This document shows, one piece after another, positions 8,648-15,636 of a stretch of 64,000 nt of DNA (positions are counted from its first letter, which is position 1; every line of letters begins with the position of its first letter). Origin of the DNA: Paenibacillus alkaliterrae. Its GTDB lineage: Bacteria > Bacillota > Bacilli > Paenibacillales > Paenibacillaceae. A program made the translations under genes and the position numbers. Location: assembly GCF_021532375.1 (NCBI RefSeq), contig NZ_JAKGAP010000003.1, positions 1-64,000 of the forward strand, written 5' to 3'. The notes beneath the pieces were generated by a model. That model was given only the letters and a program-made list of their open reading frames with translations, searched no databases and was not told the origin of the DNA.

Positions 8648-8973
8648 GATCGGCTTATTGCTTCAACAGCTTCGCGAAGCAATTGCGGGTCGAAGCCGGG
8701 ATGAAGTTCGATGCTGGCGAACCCCACTTGAACAACGAGCGAAGAAGTGGCTGTACGAGGAGCAGGTTCGATTGCGATGAGCGGAATGAAGGATTTGGAA
8801 GGAGCAATGGAAGCAATGGCAGAGATCGTTTTGAACTTACGTGTCCAATATTTCATTTGTTCCAAGCTTACGTGATTGGCGGAGCACCAGTGAGTCATTT
8901 TGAGTCCGCTAGACTTGAAATCTGAGACGCGGACTTCCCATTCGCGTTGGCGCTGTTCTTTTGGGGACAACAT
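8641..8973 (-). CDS. IS66 accessory protein TnpA (right arm)
   Basis: A 110-residue TnpA-type protein with VRVSDFKSSGLKMTHWCSANHVSLEQMKYWTRK, paralogous to the left-arm copy. It has the same AGGAGGTTGCCTC leader and overlaps the tnpB start by a few bases, as is usual in IS66. It is probably inactive because tnpC is missing. Confidence 0.8.
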   Translation of the reverse strand: MLSPKEQRQREWEVRVSDFKSSGLKMTHWCSANHVSLEQMKYWTRKFKTISAIASIAPSKSFIPLIAIEPAPRTATSSLVVQVGFASIELHPGFDPQLLREAVEAISRSC

Positions 8974-9057
8974 GAGGCAACCTCCTGTTTTTTTAGGATG
9001 CCATCATCTTCTCATGATTACCGAGGGTATGTAAGGTGTGCAAGGTTTGACGCTTAC

Positions 9058-9414
9058 CGCAGCGACACGCTCAATATTTAAACGATAGTCTCCTAAACCA
9101 ACATAAAACATGATTACTTCAAAACCGTTCTTTTTTGCCTCGCGTATTTGGCGAATGACGTTGCCACCTGCAAGGGTCGTTTCCACAGTAAAATCTCGCT
9201 TGTTCTGTATACAATCTCTGGCCAACTTTATAGCTTCTTTTCCTGCTGATACCTTACGCCGCTCAGGATGCTCACCATCGATTCCACGGGCTAAGGCGTC
9301 TGGATCGATGTTTACACTTACTCCAAGCCGATCTATGATTAGATTGCGTATCGTGCTCTTACCGCTTCCATTGTTTCCAGCAAAAACAAACATAGTGGCT
9401 ATTGGCTCACTCAT
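9058..9414 (-). pseudogene. Zeta-toxin-like P-loop kinase, cut by IS66 after codon 119
   Basis: The first 119 residues of a zeta-toxin family protein remain. The Walker A loop is GNNGSGKST at residues 13-21, NIDPDALARGI follows, and the substrate-side motif FTVETTLAGG is at about 75-84. Zeta-type toxins phosphorylate UDP-activated sugar precursors of peptidoglycan. The frame is interrupted precisely after RVAA by the IS66 terminus at 9057 and continues for 17 IS-encoded codons to a stop. Family members are about 190 residues or longer, so the C-terminal third is lost. The start ATG overlaps the upstream small gene by 8 bases (ATGAGTGA), a toxin-antitoxin style coupling. Confidence 0.8.
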
Positions 9415-9583
9415 TCTGCAGATCCTCTTCTTTAATCCGTTCTATTTCACCATTGCTATGCTCTCTTATAAATTGTCCTTCATTTGTTTTATATACAATA
9501 TAGGTACCGTTCGCTTTAGCATCTAGCTTGGCCCGATCACCAGTGAGCTTAATTAACTTACTCAAATCTTGAGTTCGATTCAT
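9407..9583 (-). CDS. Small putative antitoxin partner of the zeta-like gene
   Basis: A 58-residue charged protein (starting MNRTQDLSKLIKLTGDRAKL, ending EERIKEEDLQNE-like acidic) precedes and overlaps the truncated zeta-like gene. GGAGG lies 10 bases before the ATG at 9583; an in-frame upstream start at 9604 would overlap this site. It is much shorter than the epsilon antitoxin and shows no helix-turn-helix of the PezA type. A cognate antitoxin role is inferred from order, overlap and size. With the toxin broken, it may be free of selection. Confidence 0.6.
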   Translation of the reverse strand: MNRTQDLSKLIKLTGDRAKLDAKANGTYIVYKTNEGQFIREHSNGEIERIKEEDLQNE

Positions 9584-9703
9584 TTCGTCTCGCCTCCATT
9601 TCATTATTACGATCTAAAATCGAAACATTCCTCATATCAAAAAGTATAGCACAAACCTCATTATTCAAGAACGTTCAATAAACCAATATTATTACATAGC
9701 AAA

Positions 9704-9732
9704 ACAGACTCCCTCTTGGATAAGGTCGTCTG
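9704..9732 (-). terminator. Terminator of sigK
   Basis: On the minus strand CAGAC and GTCTG close a hairpin followed by TTTTGCT, 27 bases after the sigK stop. Confidence 0.5.
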
Positions 9733-9758
9733 CACATAAATATTCTTATAATTCGATT

Positions 9759-10460
9759 TTACCGCTTCGCCTTATAAAACTCATGATAAAGCTTCATCAA
9801 CGCCCTTTTCTCTATCCGCGACACATAACTCCGCGAGATCCCAAGCTCCTTCGCAATCTCCCGCTGCGTCCGCTCATCCCCGCCATGCTCCAGCCCGAAG
9901 CGACCGATCACAACTTCCTTCTCACGATCATCCAATATATCGAGGTTCTTATATATCTTGCTCTTCTCTATCTTCAGCTGCACCTTATCGACAATATCAT
10001 CGGCCTCCGTGCCGAGGATATCTATTAGCGTAATTTCATTGCCTTCCTTATCCGTACCGATTGGATCATGCAAAGACACGTCTTTGCGAGTTTTCTTCAA
10101 CGATCTTAAATGCATAAGTATTTCGTTTTCAATACAGCGTGCCGCGAATGTTGCCAACTTAGTGCCTTTTCCGGTCTGAAAGCTCTCGATTGCCTTGATC
10201 AGACCGATCGTTCCGATCGAAATCAAATCCTCTAAATCCTCCCCAGTATTGTCGAATTTTTTTACGATATGAGCAACCAAACGGAGATTATGTTCAATTA
10301 AAAGGTTCCGGGAACGCTGATTGCCTTCGGCCATCAACTGAAGATGCTTCGTTTCCTCTTCCTCTTGGAGCGGCTGGGGAAAAGCGTTATTTTTGACATA
10401 GGAGACGAGCAATGTAAGCTGTTTAATGAATAGCGCTATCGCTGAGAACAATCCAGGCAT
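9759..10460 (-). CDS. sigK: Sporulation sigma factor SigK (pro-form)
   Basis: This 233-residue protein is RNA polymerase sigma-K, the late mother-cell sigma factor. The first 20 residues form a hydrophobic pro-sequence, and the mature start [10 protein letters not shown] at residue 21 matches the known processing site of the SpoIVFB protease. Region 2 ([29 protein letters not shown]), region 3 and region 4.2 ([27 protein letters not shown]) are complete. Start ATG 10460 follows GGGGGTG by 8 bases; 23 upstream in-frame codons are ignored. The gene is uninterrupted, unlike strains where a skin element splits it. It is the best evidence that the host forms endospores. Confidence 0.96.
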   Translation of the reverse strand: MPGLFSAIALFIKQLTLLVSYVKNNAFPQPLQEEEETKHLQLMAEGNQRSRNLLIEHNLRLVAHIVKKFDNTGEDLEDLISIGTIGLIKAIESFQTGKGTKLATFAARCIENEILMHLRSLKKTRKDVSLHDPIGTDKEGNEITLIDILGTEADDIVDKVQLKIEKSKIYKNLDILDDREKEVVIGRFGLEHGGDERTQREIAKELGISRSYVSRIEKRALMKLYHEFYKAKR

Positions 10461-10544
10461 TAACCGTACACCCCCACGTTGTATTACCTGAAATGAGAAG
10501 CGCACGCGGCTCCTGATCCAGGCGAACATTGAAGTCTGTTCTTT

Positions 10545-10552
10545 AGTGTATG
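10545..10552 (-). promoter_or_regulatory. Candidate SigE-type -10 element of sigK
   Basis: On the minus strand CATACACT matches the mother-cell SigE/SigK -10 consensus CATAcaNT about 85 bases upstream of the sigK start. The -35 element is not clear. Confidence 0.4.
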
Positions 10553-10628
10553 TGGGTAATTGCCTAGTCGTGCATGTACGGGGAACGATTCCTTGACTTT
10601 CTCTCAGGCATAATGTTTTTATAAATGA

Positions 10629-10826
10629 CTACCGTATGATCCGTTTCTCCTTGGCCGCCTTTATCCAAAGCGGAAATTCATTCAACAGTTGATCGTACAG
10701 CATCTCATCCGATACCGCTCCAATATCATCCAGATGGATGAAACGTCCTCCATTACTGGCGGTTCATTGTTGCGTCCGAACTTATGAATGGCGTGATTAT
10801 TCATAATATGATTTTGAACATATTGG
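10629..10826 (-). pseudogene. Frameshifted remnant downstream of the TerD fragment
   Basis: Two coherent pieces in different frames follow the TerD remnant: FSQYVQNHIMNNHAIHKFGR, then GGRFIHLDDIGAVSDEMLYD continuing to a stop at 10629. They look like the C-terminal part of one protein broken by a frameshift near 10750. I do not recognise the family. Position suggests another member of a tellurium-resistance or stress operon. Confidence 0.45.
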
Positions 10827-11225
10827 CTAAAATCCTTCTCCGTCACCGAAGATTGGCGATAACACGACCGCTTCCACGGCAGCAGCCACCTCTGGAGCTC
10901 CCTCCTCAATCTCAAGCCCAAAGTTTGTGCATAACGCTTCAAGACCGCCATAAAAGCCGCTGCCAATCGCATTGAATTTCCATTCTCCGATATGCCTGTA
11001 CAGCTCTCCAACCACGATGGCCGTCTCTTTCGTAAATTCAGAACCGCAATCAAAGCGGAACAGTTCTTCTCCAGAGTCGCAATTTACAAGACGAACGTAC
11101 AGACCCGAAACATCCTTTATAAAATGGCCAAGCTTCTCTCCCTCATGAATCGTTACCGTAAATGCTATTTTCGCGGTATTCTCGGGAACTCGTCCAAAAG
11201 ATACATCTATGCTTTCCTTATCTGA
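10827..11225 (-). pseudogene. TerD-family stress protein, 5'-truncated
   Basis: A continuous frame of about 132 codons matches the second half of TerD/TerE/YceD-type proteins: AKIAFTVTIHEGE, then GLYVRLVNCDSGEELFRFD and the C-terminal signature GELYRHIGEWKFNAIGSGF. Full-length members are about 190-200 residues and begin with a calcium-binding half that is missing here, because an in-frame stop sits just upstream at 11226-11228. It once belonged to a tellurite or stress-resistance cluster and now appears dead. Confidence 0.7.
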
Positions 11226-11333
11226 TTAGCTTGATATATCGCGACCTTTTGTTTCAACCTTCTGCCCTTTTAATAGCTGCATGCGTTCAACTCCCGATCA
11301 TTGATTTAGCTCCTTACCTTACAGCACTTGAAT

Positions 11334-11502
11334 TTATCTTAACTGACTATGCAATTCATACAAACTATCGTGAAAGCCCCAGCCGATGCCGGACGTATAA
11401 ACGCCTTGCTCCACATAGAAAAGCCTAAGCTCCGTGCTGTATTTCACGCTTCCCGTTAGCTTCTCGAATTCGGAAATCGCCTTTTTGGCGACCTGCAGCT
11501 GC
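11334..11502 (-). other. Unidentified coding remnant
   Basis: An open stretch of about 55 codons ending KKAISEFEKLTGSVKYSTEL and then LYELHSQLR before a stop at 11334 has protein-like composition but no start. It abuts the dispersed repeat at about 11505, which probably removed its 5' part. I do not recognise it. The gap 11226-11333 shows nothing else. Confidence 0.35.
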
Positions 11503-11504
11503 AG

Positions 11505-11760
11505 TCACGCGAGTTCACGGCTGCACCGGCAGCATGAAATGGAAAAACTCCAGCTAGTTTGTCTCTGATGCTCAATATAAAGCAAATAATGGGGAAACCA
11601 GGCGTTATTCACCGGAATCATCGCTTCTAGCCGGCAAACGGACCGCATTAGCGGGACAAATTCCAGTTAGGCCAGACTTACTCGCTAATGAAGCAAGTTT
11701 AGCGGGATCCTTTCCAGCTAGATTCGTCTATCATTTCGCAGAAGCGACGCTATTTTTTCG
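11505..11760. repeat. MITE-like dispersed repeat, copy 1 (partial)
   Basis: It runs from CGCGAGTTCACGGCTGCACC to GCGACGCTATTTT and shares internal blocks (GCGGGACAAATTCCAGTTAG, CCAGACTTACTCGCT) with copies at 41.4, 43.3 and 45.7 kb. The outer terminal inverted repeat seen in the 41.4 kb copy is not evident here. It ends two bases before the UPF0158 stop codon. Confidence 0.75.
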
Positions 11761-11761
11761 C

Positions 11762-12394
11762 TCATTCCAATATCGTTGCTCTAAATCCGATGGATTGCAG
11801 CCATTCCAACACGCGTTCGCGGTTTCGTTCTTCGACGAAAGCATAATACCGCTCTTGCTCGCCGGCATCGGATGAAAGTACATTCTTAAATCTTCGGAAT
11901 ACTCCGCGGCCGCCGTTTAGAGCAGTCATCAGCTTCGTTCTAAGCTTTTCGTTCGATACCTCAGCTGTAAAGAATACCATATCTTCGAAGCCCTCATCCG
12001 AACCAATGGCAGGGATTTGAAAATAGATCTCATTAAACCCTTCATCTATGATCTCGCTCCATTCCTCGTCCTCTTCATCCTCACCTAACGTATTCAACGT
12101 TACGACATCCCCTGTCTCCACGTTCAAGTAGAATTCGATGCCATCTGCTTGCATGTCAAAGTCCTCGATGATTTCCTGAAGCTGCCGCTTCGTAAGTTGT
12201 AGTTCTTTCATCTCTACCGAATCACCCTTCTTCAAGCCGCCTGCGGCCTCCTTAAGCTTATCCGCCTCATGCTCCTCCCAGGTTATTCCGAAGGGTGCGC
12301 CACCATCTGTATATCCCGCTATAAAATAGAAAGTATCGTCTTGGTCTATGTCTTCTGCTTGTTCGTTTTTAAACTTACGTTTATTATTTTTCAT
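11762..12394 (-). CDS. UPF0158 family protein
   Basis: A 210-residue acidic protein of unknown function. Its C-terminal part (GRGVFRRFKNVL, RYYAFVEERNRERVLEWLQSIG) matches the UPF0158 family signature. The middle is rich in Asp and Glu (GEDEEDEEWSEI). The start ATG at 12394 follows AGGAGTG by about 9 bases; 22 upstream codons are discarded. No signal peptide or membrane segment is seen. The 3' end directly abuts a MITE copy, so it has no obvious terminator of its own. Confidence 0.8.
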   Translation of the reverse strand: MKNNKRKFKNEQAEDIDQDDTFYFIAGYTDGGAPFGITWEEHEADKLKEAAGGLKKGDSVEMKELQLTKRQLQEIIEDFDMQADGIEFYLNVETGDVVTLNTLGEDEEDEEWSEIIDEGFNEIYFQIPAIGSDEGFEDMVFFTAEVSNEKLRTKLMTALNGGRGVFRRFKNVLSSDAGEQERYYAFVEERNRERVLEWLQSIGFRATILE

Positions 12395-12436
12395 GACTTG
12401 TCCACTCCTGCAATAAGATTCATAACCATTATAACA

Positions 12437-12478
12437 AAAAAAGCCTCCCTCAAGCAGCAACCGCCGCCTTAGGAAGAC
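12437..12478 (-). terminator. Hairpin with T-run after the coiled-coil gene
   Basis: On the minus strand CCTAAG and CTTGAGG close around a GC-rich loop and are followed by GAGGCTTTTTTT, just after the stop at 12490. Confidence 0.5.
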
Positions 12479-12489
12479 CTCTTCAAACG

Positions 12490-12843
12490 CTATTTTTTAT
12501 CTACCTGCAGCAGTTTCACCGTCTTAAGAGAATACGTATCCTTAATCTTCTCCTCCGTAATGACATTCAGCTTGATCAAGCTCGTAATTTTGGAAGCGTC
12601 GGATTTGGATAACATACGCCATATTTCCGGGTCGGGCAGCGCCTCGAACAGCTTGTTGTCATCGTATTCCTTTCGCTCCTGCGTGACGATCCTCGCCTTA
12701 TGGCTGCCGGCCTCCAGCTCGCTGACGCCTTGCTCCATGCAATAGGCCATAATTTCGCCCCGCAGCCCGGACAGCTCTTGTTCTATTTCTTTTTGCTTTT
12801 GCTTTAGTTGATAGTACCTCTTTATAGCCTTATCCAATAACAT
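12490..12843 (-). CDS. Hypothetical coiled-coil protein
   Basis: A 117-residue soluble protein of unknown function. Residues about 5-35 (KAIKRYYQLKQKQKEIEQEL) form a strong coiled coil. The C-terminal half is rich in Lys, Asp and Ser (SKSDASKITSLIKLNVITEEK). The ATG at 12843 follows GAGGAGAG; an earlier ATG at 12855 overlaps that site. A terminator follows. It resembles small host-nuclease-inhibitor or phage-accessory proteins only in layout, which is not enough to name it. Confidence 0.65.
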   Translation of the reverse strand: MLLDKAIKRYYQLKQKQKEIEQELSGLRGEIMAYCMEQGVSELEAGSHKARIVTQERKEYDDNKLFEALPDPEIWRMLSKSDASKITSLIKLNVITEEKIKDTYSLKTVKLLQVDKK

Positions 12844-12910
12844 CACTCTCCTCATCTACTAAATACTTATGCAGAGAGCGTCATTTTAGGACAAGACACC
12901 GATACTTCCC

Positions 12911-13882
12911 TCAATAAATATCCTTGCGCATAAACACCGCAAACGAAACCGCCAGCGCACCAATCATCCAAGCTGCCAGCACCGCGAGCGAGAAGCCGAG
13001 TGTCATACCCTCGATCGGGGGCGCCGTTCCGCTCACATAATCCATTAGTCCCAGATTGACCATGAACAAATATTTCGCTGAATCCCAAGAGGAGACCATG
13101 CTGCTAAGTATCGCCCCCGCTATTAAACAGGCGAGCATTGTGCCCATGCCGGCCGCGCTGCTTCTCATCAGGATAGACAGCATGAATGACAGCGTGCCTA
13201 CAACCATCGATATAAACCAAGCTAAGCCGAATTGCTGTAAAATATACTGCCACTGCGATACCAAACGAACGCCTGATATATCGAGCTCGCCGCCCTGAAC
13301 CGAGAAGCCGGTCAGCACCGGTGCCGACCAGCCCTGGCTGCCGAACATCATGGCGGAAATCACATAGGATAACAAGCCGAATATGAACAAAACGAGTGAG
13401 ACGGAAAGGACTAGGGCGATATATTTACTTAGCAAAATGCAAAAGCGGCTCACCGGTCTCGTCAGCAGCAGCTTGATGGTACCCATGCTGCGCTCCGACG
13501 ATACGAGATCGACCGCGATGATCATAACCAATAATGGCAAAAACAGCTCAGCTGAATTTTCGACGAAGCCCCTGATAAACGTAGGAGCGCCTGGCTCTGA
13601 CGGATTAACGCCATGGTCTAAATAATACTGGGATTGCTGAATTTGGATTTGAAGATGTTCCCGCCATTGACCTGCGCTGCTGAGGCGGTTTTGCCAATCG
13701 ACAATTTGCTGCTGCAGCTCGGTTCGCCAATCGACTGATCCCAGCCGCTCCCTGGTCGTCTCGGCATGACGCGCCTGCGCATACGTAAACATCGAGAGAA
13801 GAACAATAATGATGACCGAAATAATGAGAAACCGCCGTTTGCCGATCAGCTTCATCATTTCGTTCTGAACGAGGTTAATCAA
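12911..13882 (-). CDS. ABC-2 type transporter permease
   Basis: A 323-residue permease with an N-terminal membrane segment (residues about 18-36), a periplasm-facing helical stretch (about 37-110), and five further hydrophobic segments (for example LFLPLLVMIIAVDLV and VALVLSVSLVLFIFGLLSYVI). The SSERSMGTIKLLLTRPVSR loop is typical of ABC-2 permeases of the NatB/YhaP/GldF kind. Its start overlaps the ATPase gene end by 8 bases, so the two form one exporter. The substrate is unknown; bacitracin-, lipid- or sodium-type export are all possible. Confidence 0.88.
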   Translation of the reverse strand: MINLVQNEMMKLIGKRRFLIISVIIIVLLSMFTYAQARHAETTRERLGSVDWRTELQQQIVDWQNRLSSAGQWREHLQIQIQQSQYYLDHGVNPSEPGAPTFIRGFVENSAELFLPLLVMIIAVDLVSSERSMGTIKLLLTRPVSRFCILLSKYIALVLSVSLVLFIFGLLSYVISAMMFGSQGWSAPVLTGFSVQGGELDISGVRLVSQWQYILQQFGLAWFISMVVGTLSFMLSILMRSSAAGMGTMLACLIAGAILSSMVSSWDSAKYLFMVNLGLMDYVSGTAPPIEGMTLGFSLAVLAAWMIGALAVSFAVFMRKDIY

Positions 13883-14786
13883 TAGACTCCCCTCCCGTCA
13901 ATTCGAGGAATAAATCTTCGAGCGCCGGGAGTTTCCGGTTCATTTCCAGCACCCGGACGCCCGCTTCGACCAGCTCCCGGTTCCATTCTCCCGCCTCCCG
14001 CTCCGAATAAACGGTCGTCACCGTCTCTTCTTCCTCATTCAAAATAGGAGTCCTATTACTCAAAATGGATTTCCCTGACTCATAAGGCATCAACCGCCAT
14101 ACTAATCTTTCTTCGCGGGACAAGAGAGCTTGAACGGAATCGACACGCACAATTTCACCCTTCGAAATAATGGCCACGCGATCGCACATCAATTGGATTT
14201 CATGAAGCAAATGGCTGGACACAAGAACGGTTAAGCCTTCCTCCTCGGCCAAAAAACGAATAAACGCGCGCATCTCTCTAATCCCGGACGGGTCCAATCC
14301 ATTCGTAGGCTCGTCAAGAATGAGCACATCGGGCCTTCCGAGCATAGCTTGGGCAATGCCTAGCCGCTGACGCATGCCTAAGGAATAAGTGCTCACCTTA
14401 TCGTTCACTCTTTCCTGCATGCCGACCAGACGCACGACCTCGTCGATCCTCTCCTGCCCGGTCCCGCTAAGCATAACGGCGAAGTGACGCAAATTATCCA
14501 TGCCGCTCAAAAAGGGGTACAGCTCAGGATTTTCGACGATACAGCCCAGATGCCGCATCGCCCGCGTGAACTGCTTCGATATATCCAATCCGCAAATGTG
14601 AATGGAGCCCGCAGTCGGCTTGATCAAACCGACCAGCATCCGGATGGTCGTCGTTTTTCCCGCGCCGTTAGGGCCCAGAAAGCCGAACACCTCTCCGCGC
14701 TTCAGCTCAAAGCTTAAATCTTTTATAATGACACGTTTGCCGATGACCTTCCGCAGTCCTTTGACTGATAAAGTGATGTCGCTCAT
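13875..14786 (-). CDS. ABC transporter ATP-binding protein
   Basis: A 303-residue ATPase of the ABC-2 exporter type. Walker A is GPNGAGKTT near residues 38-46, the signature is YSLGMRQRLGIAQAML near 137, and Walker B is VLILDEPTNGLDPSG followed by the H-loop SSHLLHEI. The C-terminal 80 residues form the substrate- or dimer-specific extension common in this class. The start overlaps the esterase gene end by 4 bases (ATGA) and the end overlaps the permease start by 8 bases, so expression is translationally coupled. Confidence 0.92.
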   Translation of the reverse strand: MSDITLSVKGLRKVIGKRVIIKDLSFELKRGEVFGFLGPNGAGKTTTIRMLVGLIKPTAGSIHICGLDISKQFTRAMRHLGCIVENPELYPFLSGMDNLRHFAVMLSGTGQERIDEVVRLVGMQERVNDKVSTYSLGMRQRLGIAQAMLGRPDVLILDEPTNGLDPSGIREMRAFIRFLAEEEGLTVLVSSHLLHEIQLMCDRVAIISKGEIVRVDSVQALLSREERLVWRLMPYESGKSILSNRTPILNEEEETVTTVYSEREAGEWNRELVEAGVRVLEMNRKLPALEDLFLELTGGESID

Positions 14787-15571
14787 GATTGTCCTCCTGT
14801 TCCAATGATTAGCGCGGCAACCCGCTCAGCCATACGCTGATACCCCTTTTCATTCGGATGGAATTGATCCGTGAATAAGTACTCGCTCACATTCTGCTGA
14901 AACAGATCATAGGTTGGTACGAAAACCGCATTGGCATATTCCGCTATCGTCTCCATTGTCTTATAATTCCAGGCTCTCACCACACGGGACGTTACGGCTC
15001 CCTCCTCAAGCTCGCCAAAAGGATCATATAAGCCCAAAACATATACGGCCGCATCCGGATTACTCGCCTGAATGGCCCCGAGAATAACCTCCAAATGGTT
15101 CAAATATTCGTCCTCCAGCTTCGCGATGCCCTCATCCGTGAGATTCGAAAGCGTCTGCCCGCCAAGGAACAGGTCATTACCGCCAATTGTCATTAATACC
15201 GCGTCGGCTTGTCCGATTTGACGTCCGATTTCCATCTCTTTCATTTGCTCCGCCAATTGAACCGAGGTTAGACCCTTTATGCCTAAATTGACGAACGAGA
15301 TGTTCCACCCGGCTTGCTTTAATCGGTCGCTGACGTAGCCCGCATAACCCTTGCCCTCGAGATCTCCGATTCCTCTGGTCAAGGAGTCGCCGAGCGCAAT
15401 GATTTTAAATTCATCCGAAGCAGGCGCCGGCTCCTCATCGGAAACCGGAAATGCCGAAGCTCCATTTGTCCCAAACAAATAATCGTTCACCGTCCAGCCT
15501 AAACCGAACAACCATAGAAGACAGGCAACAGCGGCAAAGGCGGTTATAAAACGAACCTTCTTGCTTTGCAA
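14783..15571 (-). CDS. Membrane-anchored SGNH/GDSL hydrolase
   Basis: A 262-residue esterase or lipase of the SGNH fold. An N-terminal membrane segment (residues about 7-30) is followed by the catalytic blocks: GDSLTRG with the nucleophile Ser, the Gly of block II, TIGGNDLF with Asn, and DQFHPNEKG with the Asp-His pair. It starts at TTG 15571, preceded by AAAGGAGTGGAG; no ATG fits. It sits between a glycerophosphodiesterase gene (65-base gap) and an ABC exporter (4-base overlap), so a role in phospholipid, lipoteichoic acid or lysophospholipid turnover at the membrane is likely but inferred. Confidence 0.9.
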   Translation of the reverse strand: MQSKKVRFITAFAAVACLLWLFGLGWTVNDYLFGTNGASAFPVSDEEPAPASDEFKIIALGDSLTRGIGDLEGKGYAGYVSDRLKQAGWNISFVNLGIKGLTSVQLAEQMKEMEIGRQIGQADAVLMTIGGNDLFLGGQTLSNLTDEGIAKLEDEYLNHLEVILGAIQASNPDAAVYVLGLYDPFGELEEGAVTSRVVRAWNYKTMETIAEYANAVFVPTYDLFQQNVSEYLFTDQFHPNEKGYQRMAERVAALIIGTGGQS

Positions 15572-15636
15572 TGAACTCCACTCCTTTCATCTAACAGCAA
15601 ACCAGCTTGCAACCTGCTGCAGAGCATGTCTAACAC

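Larger units (their letters stand above)
7829..9057. mobile_element. Two truncated IS66-family arms joined head to head
   Basis: Both outer ends begin with the IS66-type terminus GTAAGCGTC: at 7829 reading rightward and at 9057 reading leftward. Inside each end comes a tnpA-type gene with an identical leader (AGGAGGTTGCCTC before ATG) and then a tnpB fragment. The two arms (about 610 and 618 bp) are related but clearly diverged, and they meet at a perfect palindrome centred between 8439 and 8440. tnpC is absent. The outer 8-bp flanks (GTTTCAAC and CGCAGCGA) do not match. This is therefore not one insertion but two old insertions fused by deletion or inversion. Confidence 0.8.
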
